64,000 nt of DNA. Source: Cryptomeria japonica (taxonomy: Eukaryota > Streptophyta > Pinopsida > Cupressales > Cupressaceae). Below are positions 57,643-64,000 of this stretch, piece after piece. The stretch covers positions 522,042,185 through 522,106,184 of the forward strand of contig NC_081414.1 in the NCBI RefSeq assembly GCF_030272615.1, read 5' to 3'. The position numbers and the translations under genes are program-made. Each line of letters opens with the position of its first letter. Position 1 is the stretch's first letter. The notes below the pieces were generated by a model, which made no database searches, was not told the DNA's origin, and saw nothing but the letters and a program-made list of their open reading frames with translations.

Positions 57643-58698
57643 GAAACATTGACCTCCAACAAAATTTGATGATTATCAATTAGCAATCTCTGATCTAGTA
57701 CGTGCAACATTCAGGGATGCTTGCAAAGACACTAATAGTGACAAGTGGATGGAGGCAATGCAAGAGATGGATTTTCTCATGGCAAATCATACTTGGGATT
57801 TGGTGTAGCTTCCACCTAATCGAAGAGCCTTGAAGAATTGATGGGCATATCGGTTGAAAGAAGAAGAGGTAGGCAATAAGTGATACTAGGCTAGGTTGGT
57901 TGTGAAGGGATATGATCAACAAAAAGGGATAGACTTCAATGGAATTTTCCAATCGGCTATGAAAATGACTACTATTTGAGCGGTTTTGGGCCTAGCAATG
58001 GTACATGACCTTGAGCTAGAACATCTTGATATGAAGATTGAATTTCTCCATGGCAACATTGAAGAGGAGTTCTATATGCAACAACCTGAATGTTTTGAAA
58101 AATAGGGGTAGGAAAATTTATATTGCAAGTTGAAGTGAAGTTTGTATGGGCTCAAGCAAGCCTCAGGGTAGTGGTATCTCAATTTTGATAACTTCATGAC
58201 TGAGCATCATTTCATACAATGTTAATCTAGCCCATGTATTTATTACAAAGTGTTAGGGAATGGTGAGTTCATTTTATTGCTTCTTATTGTTGATGATATA
58301 CTAGTTACCGACACTAGTATGAGAGTTATTTGTGATATGAAACAATATTTAGCTCAAAAGTTTGCAATGAAGGACTTAAGGGCAGCGAAGAGGATACATA
58401 GTATGACCATAATCCAAGATAGACAGAAGAGGGAAATTCTATTGTCACAAGAGAAGTACATTGACAAGGTCTTGGATAGGTTTGGATTGAAGGATGCTAA
58501 GGCTATCAACACACCATTTGCTAATCACTTTTGTTTATCATTTGCCATGTGTCCCAGGACACAAGAAGAATAAGAAGAAATTAATGTTATTTTGTATTCA
58601 TTAGCTATTGGGAGTTTCATGTATGCCATGGTATGTACTTGTCCAAACATAGCCCATGTAATGGGAGTAGTGAGAAAAATTATGAGTAATTTGGGCAA
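57643..58698 (+). pseudogene. Copia-E reverse transcriptase (decayed)
   Basis: Reads FDDYQLAISDLVRATFRDAC, MEAMQEMDFLMANHTWDLV, LVVKGYDQQKGIDFNGIF, LDMKIEFLHGNIEEEFYMQQ, SLYGLKQAS and LLLIVDDILVT (IVDD at 58286). RKREILLSQEKYIDKVLDRF and LAIGSFMYAMVCTCPNIAHV follow, ending near 58695. It has at least ten stops in about 1 kb, more than Copia-C, so it is older. The RT motif SPVVK is degenerate (FQSAMKMTTI). RNase H is cut off by the LTR piece starting at 58699. Confidence 0.88.
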
Positions 58699-58966
58699 TG
58701 TTAGTAGCAATCAAGAAGGAAGACTGAGAGGGGGGGGGGCAGGGGGTGAATCAATCTTCATTGGTTCTCATAATAAATTACACTTTCAAAACATAAATTG
58801 ATAAACCATAGCAATAATAGATAAGCAAATTAACAACACAACACACAACACCAAGATTTTGATGTGGAAAACCCAGTTAAGGGAAAAACCATGGTGGGAA
58901 CTTACCCACAATAAGATGATACTCTACAATATTATGTGAAAATATTACAATGGGGAATGCACATGC
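58699..58966 (-). repeat. Minus-strand copia LTR piece, cut by Copia-C
   Basis: On the minus strand it reads CATGGTTTTTCCC...GGGTTTTCCACATC, then a C-rich run and the end GCTACTAACA. This is the order seen at the 3' end of the Copia-A, -C and -D LTRs. It is interrupted at 58966 by Copia-C; the rest may lie beyond the window. Confidence 0.7.
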
Positions 58967-60533
58967 TGTTGGCATTATGTGAACCGGTATGAAGACATAA
59001 TGATATTGTATGTTGTCATTGATGTCAATATGTGACATGATGTGAACCGGCACATGTGATAGGTGAGAAGAGAGAACCAACATATGTATGAACCGGTATA
59101 TATGCCAAAGTGAAGCAGCATATTTGCTCAAGATGAACCGGCATGTAGTTATGGGAACCGGTACATGGAAGCATTGTTTGACTACCAGTTGGTAGGTAGT
59201 TTCCACTTCAGGATTTCCAATTGAAGTACCTCAAGCTTGTGTGACTCAATCGATGATCTTTGTGTGATGAGCTAACAGTATAACGGAGAACAAGTCGTGT
59301 TGCCACGTAAGCTTTGTGCACGTGAAGGATCTTACATGAAGAAGACTATTCCTATCTACCTCGAGAATGTGCGAAGTTTGTCAAACAGTGATAACGTGTG
59401 ATGGGTTATCAGCCGCTATGAAATCAGTGGATAATGGACGATGGAGAATGTCTTGAGATCGATTCAAGATTGTTGCATTTAATGCAGTATGATTCAACGG
59501 TCAGGATTGAACCACTTGAATTGCTTAACCTAACAGGTTTAGGGTTTAGGGTTTTTGCTACCGACCTGTCTGTTTCCTATAAGGTCAATGTTGTGTTTCT
59601 TTCTAAGGTTGTTGGCAAAAGTTATGAGTGTCTATCCAAGGAAAGTGATACGTTATTCTTGCCAGACCAAAGGAGAGAAGAGATACCTGCAAAGTGAATG
59701 TGCAGAAGGTGAAAAGGAGCCAAAATGGATTTGCATTAGCATTGAGTGTTGTTACCAGATCATTGTAATTCCTGTTGATCTTTAACCACTTCAACAGTTG
59801 TGAAATCCCTTAACAGGGTAGCCTTAATCGGCTTGATTCAAATCCCTTAATAAGGTAACTCGAAGTTAATGAGTTCTGGGAAGCTATAGAGCTCTGGAGA
59901 TCCTTTAGCTATTGAGTTATTGAAATCCTCTAACAAGGTAACCCTAACCGGGTTTAACCCTTAACCGAGTATTGTAGCCATCCCTTAACCGGGTGATCCC
60001 TAACAGGATCGGTTCCTAGCAGAACCTATTGTAATGTCTTTAACCGGACAAGGCTCCTAATAGGGCAGACTTCTAAAGAGTTCAAAAGCAACTTGTGGGT
60101 ATTCATCCCCACTGTGGTTTTTCCCAGTTGGGTTTCCACGTGAAAAATATGTGTGTCATGTGTAATGCTTTTATCTTGTGATGCTTTGTTATTACCTGTT
60201 GAGCATATGATGGTTCTATGTTTTATGCCTGTCTATAAAACATATTGAACTAACTATTATGAAGATCTGATGATAGTTTACCTATTCATGCATGAGAGTG
60301 TAATGGTACTATAGTATTGAGCTAAGAGGAAAGCTTAGTGAGTGACCGGTTTATGATTGTTTTAGTTGTTCTGGGTGTTACCAGTTGCACTCTGTTTCAA
60401 CCAGTATCCCTGTTTGCCAATCATTTGGAGTATTTGCTGTCAAACCAGTTTTGAACTGTATTTGTGTTTGTATTGATTCACCCCCCCCCTCTCAATACTG
60501 GTTTGGTACTATTGGTTCATCATTGAGTTATCA
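58967..60533 (+). repeat. Copia-C 5' LTR
   Basis: Starts TGTTGGCATTATG and ends GAGTTATCA; about 1567 bp. AACCGG words are frequent in the first part. Repeats of CCCTTAACMGGGT type lie at 59805-60020, then TGTGGTTTTTCCCAGTTGGG and TTTCCACG. A C-run at 60481-60489 precedes the end. Confidence 0.88.
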
Positions 60534-60535
60534 AT

Positions 60536-60547
60536 TGGTATTAGAGC
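60536..60547 (+). other. Copia-C primer-binding site
   Basis: TGGTATTAGAGC, one transition from the standard initiator Met tRNA site. Confidence 0.88.
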
Positions 60548-60602
60548 ACTCTAGGTCCTCTGTGTTGTAAGCTTAACCGCTTGAGGTAAAGATCCTAGTC
60601 AA

Positions 60603-63600
60603 ATGATGAAGAGAGAAGGTCCAAAGTTTAATAGGGAGAATTTCGGTATATGGAAAGATAGGATGAAGATATTCATTAGAAGCATGGGTGCTCAACATTG
60701 GAGTTATGTTGAGAATGTCTATGTTGTCCCTACCGGTACTCTCATCGATGACCAAAAGAGAGAAATACAAGAAAATGGGCAAGTCATGGAAGCCCTCATT
60801 AGTAGTCTATCTGACATTGAGTTTATCGATGTTCAGGACAAGGTAAATCCCAAAGAGGTATGGGATGCTCTTGAAAATATCTATGGTGGTGATGAACATG
60901 TGAAACAGGCTAAGGAAGAAAGCCTGAGAGGGAAGTTTGAAGATATGCGGATGGTTGAAGGTGAGAACATTCAACAGTATGGAATAAGAATCAAAATAGT
61001 TGTTGGAGAAATCAAGAGTGCAGGTGGTAAAATAGAAGATTCCACTGTGGTAAGCAAAGTCTTGAGATCCCTGTTGCCAGTCTATGCAATAAGGGTTGCT
61101 GCTATTTAGGAGCTGAGATCAATAGACAAGTCTAAAGTATCCTTGGACTCCATCATAGCCAAGTTAACAGCCTATGAGCTAAATAGTTTTGATGGCACTG
61201 TTCAAAAGACTAAATCAGCATTTAAAGCCTTTGCTATACCATCCAGAAAAGGAAAAGAGGCTAGCACTAGTGGGGAACCTAGTCAGAGCAGAGAAATGAA
61301 TGATGAGGAGATTGTGATGGCATTTGAAGCTCTCCTTGCCAGGAAGCTTCCTAAAGGAACCGGTAAATACAAAGGTAAGCTACCCTTGAAATGCTTTTCT
61401 TGTAACTGGATAGGACATATTGCTATAAACTGTCCTAATGGCGATAACAAGGACAAACCATAAAGGTTCAGGAAATTCAAATGAGGAAATTGGAGAAATT
61501 TTTTTGTGGCAGTTGATGAAGGTGTCACAAATAAGGAATCAGAAGATGAAGAGAATGAAGACATTGTGTTTGTTGCTATAAAGGAAGATGTGGTAGACAA
61601 GAAGGCTCTTGTCTCCCGGTTTGATAATTCCAATGAGTGGATCATTGACAGTGGCTGTTCTCACCATATGATAGGTGACCGGAGCAAGTTTCTATCCTTG
61701 GAGGAGTATGATGGTGGTGTGGTTCACTTTGGCAATGATGCACCATGCATGGTCAAAGGCAGAGGGTCCATCTCTCTGAATGGAAAGAGCAGTGTTGACA
61801 ATGTGTACTGGGTTGATGGTCTCAGACAGAACCTTTTGAGTGTTGCCCAGCTGAATGACAGTGGCCTCACTCTGGAATTCAAGAATGGAGTTTGTAGAAT
61901 CAAAGGAAAAGAGGGTGAATTGGTGGCCACCGACATGCAGACCAAAGGTAACCTATTTCCTCTGAATGCAAATATAAGTACATGTCTTATGGCTAAGCTT
62001 AATGATAGCTGGATATGGCATAGGAGACTCTATCATGTAAACTTTGATAACATTGTGAAGGATAGTAAGATCAAGGCAGTTAGAGGGTTGCTGGTGCTAA
62101 GCAAACCGGATAATACCTTGTGTAGAGAGTGTCAATTGGGGAAAATGTCTTCCTCAACCTTTAAAGGTAAATCTTTCACTGCTGACAACTTGCTTGATCT
62201 TGTGCATACTGATTTGTGTGGTCCTATGAAAACTAGAAGTGTTTAGGGGTACTTCATGATTCTCACTGATGACTGCTCAAGAATGATGTGGGTCACATTC
62301 TTGAAAGACAAGTCTAAAGCTTTTGTGAAATTCAAAGCTTTCAGAGCATTAGTGGAGAAGGAAAGCGGTAAAAGGATCAAGTGTCTCAGAACTGATCAAG
62401 GAGGGGAATTCACTTCTGGTGAATTCAACAAGTATTGCGAAGAATTTGGCATCAAGAGATAGCTATCTTCCCCCCAGACTCCATAGCAGAATGGCATAGC
62501 AGAGAGGAATAACCAGACTGTGGTTGAAGCAGCTAGAACCGTGTTGATTCAAGGAAAGGTAGTTCACACCTTTTGGAGAGAAGTGGTGAGCACTGTAGTC
62601 TACACTATGAACTGGGTACTCATAAAGAAAGATAAGGACAAAACTCCTTATGAGTATTGGACCGGTAAGACACCTATGGTTAGCTACTTTAGGGTATTTG
62701 GTAGCAAATGTTACATCAAGAGGAGTGAACATCAGGGCAAATTTGAAGCCAAATGTGATGAGGGAATATTCCTAAGATATTCCACCCAGAGTAAAGCTCT
62801 CAAGTGCTACAACAATAGGACTCAGAGAATTATGGAAAGTATCAATGTAAGAGTTGATGAATCCTTTGAGAAAACTAAAGAAACCGACAGTGACCAAGCT
62901 GTAAATGAACCGGTTGCAACCTTTTGGGAACTGGTTGTCAGTCAACCAAGTACCAGTAACAGTGTTCCTAAACCGGTGAATGCTGATACTGATGAAGATG
63001 AGGATGAAGAGGAAAAGCAAGAAGAACCAGTCAAGACCATTCCTTGGTATGTCAAGATGAATCATGATCCTAAGTAGATCATAGGAGATAAGGATGCAAG
63101 AATCCTTACAAGAAGAAAGATAAAAGAAAACTCATGTATGATCTTTGAATTTGAGCCTAAATCATTCAAAGAGGCTCATAAAGATGAAGACTAGATCAAG
63201 GCAATGGAAGAGGAACTTGATCAGATAGAGAAAAATGGTACATGGTCCTTGGTACCCAGACCGAAGCATAAAAATATCATTGGCACCAAATGGGTGTTCA
63301 GAAATAAGCTAAATGAGAATGGCACAGTGATTAGGAACAAAGCCAGATTGGTGTGCAAAGGATATGCTCAAGAAGAAGGAGAAGACTATGGAGAAACCTT
63401 TCCTCCTATTGCCAGATTGGAAGGAGTTCGTATGCTTCTTGCATATGCAGCTTTTAAAAGGTTCAATGTATATCAAATGGATGTAAAATCTGCATTCCTA
63501 AATGGTGTACTTGAAGAGGAGGTATATATAGAGCGACCAAATGGGTTTTCCCTATCTGAAGATAGTGATATGGTGTGCAGACTACATAAAGCCTTATATG

Positions 63601-64000
63601 GTCTAAAACAAGCACCTAGGGCATGGTATGAGCACCTACATTCCCATCTTGTGAAAATTGGATTTGAGAGAACAAGTGAAGATAGCAATATCTACTTGAA
63701 GTTTGAAGGAGATCAGATCTTGATCTATGAGGTTTTTGTTGATGACATTATCTTTGGAGGAGATGATAAGATGCGTCCTGAGTTTGCTGATGAGATGAAG
63801 AAAGAGTTTGAGATGTCACTCATAGGGGAGATTAAGTTCTTCATTGGACTGCAGATCCAGCAGATGAAAGATGGAATCTTTATCACTCAGTCCAAATATG
63901 TCAAAGAGGTGTTGAAGACCTTTGGCATGGAAGATAGCAAACTGGTTGGTACACCGATGGTGACCGGTTGCAAATTGACAAAAGAGGATGATTCTGCACT
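60603..64000 (+). pseudogene. Copia-C gag-pol polyprotein (stops only; truncated by window end)
   Basis: Starts MMKREGPKFNRENFGIWKDR. Gag runs to about 61463, with knuckle CFSCNWIGHIAINC from 61392. The protease has WIIDSGCSHHM (Asp 61647). Pre-integrase WHRRLYHVNFDN is near 62017 and integrase HTDLCGP near 62207, with TDQGGEF near 62394. The RT has [27 protein letters not shown] and FVDDIIF (FVDD at 63735), up to FITQSKYVKEVLKTFGMEDS. Stops in frame are at 61107, 61461, 61482, 62244, 62460, 62484, 63075 and 63192. Most are explained by Gln, Trp or Arg codons changed by one transition. No frameshift was found. RNase H lies outside the window. Confidence 0.93.

Larger units (their letters stand above)
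49723..58698 (+). mobile_element. Copia-E: decayed short-LTR Ty1/copia element, split by a LARD
   Basis: The 5' LTR candidate is 49723-49980 and the primer-binding site 49983-49994. Then come gag (to about 50810), protease and pre-integrase remains (to 51294), a pre-RT linker (51850-52120), the LARD (52121-57637) and RT (57638-58698). The linker word QLRRSTLK before the LARD and PPTKFDDYQLAISDLV after it join as in copia polyproteins. RNase H and the 3' LTR are not seen; the element ends where a minus-strand LTR begins at 58699. Confidence 0.78.
58967..64000 (+). mobile_element. Copia-C: Ty1/copia retrotransposon (3' end beyond window)
   Basis: LTR 58967-60533, primer-binding site 60536-60547, gag-pol 60603 to the window end. 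The coding region stays in one frame for 3.4 kb with only scattered stops, the least decayed pol here. The left flank ends CATGC, the presumed duplication. Confidence 0.93.

Noticed and set aside
58728-58740. Long G run as a possible assembly error or G-quadruplex.
   Set aside because: A matching C-run occurs near the end of every copia LTR here, so it is part of the minus-strand LTR; the exact length may still be unreliable.

Overview
This is a plant nuclear window, most likely from a seed plant with a very large, retrotransposon-packed genome. A conifer is my inference, from the deep nesting of LTR elements, the long introns and the family mix. It holds one ordinary host gene, a MORF/RIP organellar RNA-editing factor (four exons, 36531-40766). 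Almost everything else is LTR retrotransposon sequence at several nesting levels, plus two LINE fragments and one unrecognised decayed coding stretch. I see no rRNA, tRNA gene, CRISPR array or bacterial-type operon.

Left half (1-35383) is a nest four levels deep. A Ty1/copia LTR (34377-35383) was hit by a minus-strand Ty3/gypsy element of Tat type (Tat-A; right LTR 33208-34376, left LTR split into 1-477 and 18030-18236, its outer end lying before base 1). A second, plus-strand Tat element (Tat-B, 478-18024) sits inside the left LTR of Tat-A with an ATTAG target duplication. A copia element (Copia-A, 3015-10738, duplication ATCAC) sits in the leader of Tat-B. Tat-A keeps recognisable gag, protease, a G-patch, RT, two RNase H domains and integrase, all broken. 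On the opposite strand it carries a decayed plant-mobile-domain (PMD) gene. Tat-B has lost Gag and RT but keeps protease, the second RNase H and integrase.

Middle (35384-49722) is the host island: the MORF gene, with what looks like a GC-AG first intron and an 18-residue tandem repeat in its C-terminal tail. It is followed by intergenic DNA with short tandem repeats, two LINE reverse-transcriptase fragments on the minus strand, and an unidentified decayed ORF ending in an RGG-rich tail.

Right (49723-64000): a decayed short-LTR copia element (Copia-E) was split between integrase and RT by a complete non-coding LARD-type retrotransposon (52121-57637, duplication CACCT). A minus-strand copia LTR piece follows. 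It is cut by a comparatively intact copia element (Copia-C, from 58967), whose single reading frame runs off the window end.

Most stop codons in the elements can be explained as C-to-T or G-to-A changes (CAG to TAG, CGA to TGA, TGG to TAG/TGA), as expected for old methylated transposons. The observation I find most interesting is in Tat-A: its gag-pol and its antisense PMD gene point toward each other, and each is preceded by an array of the same short motif in the same orientation relative to the gene it precedes.
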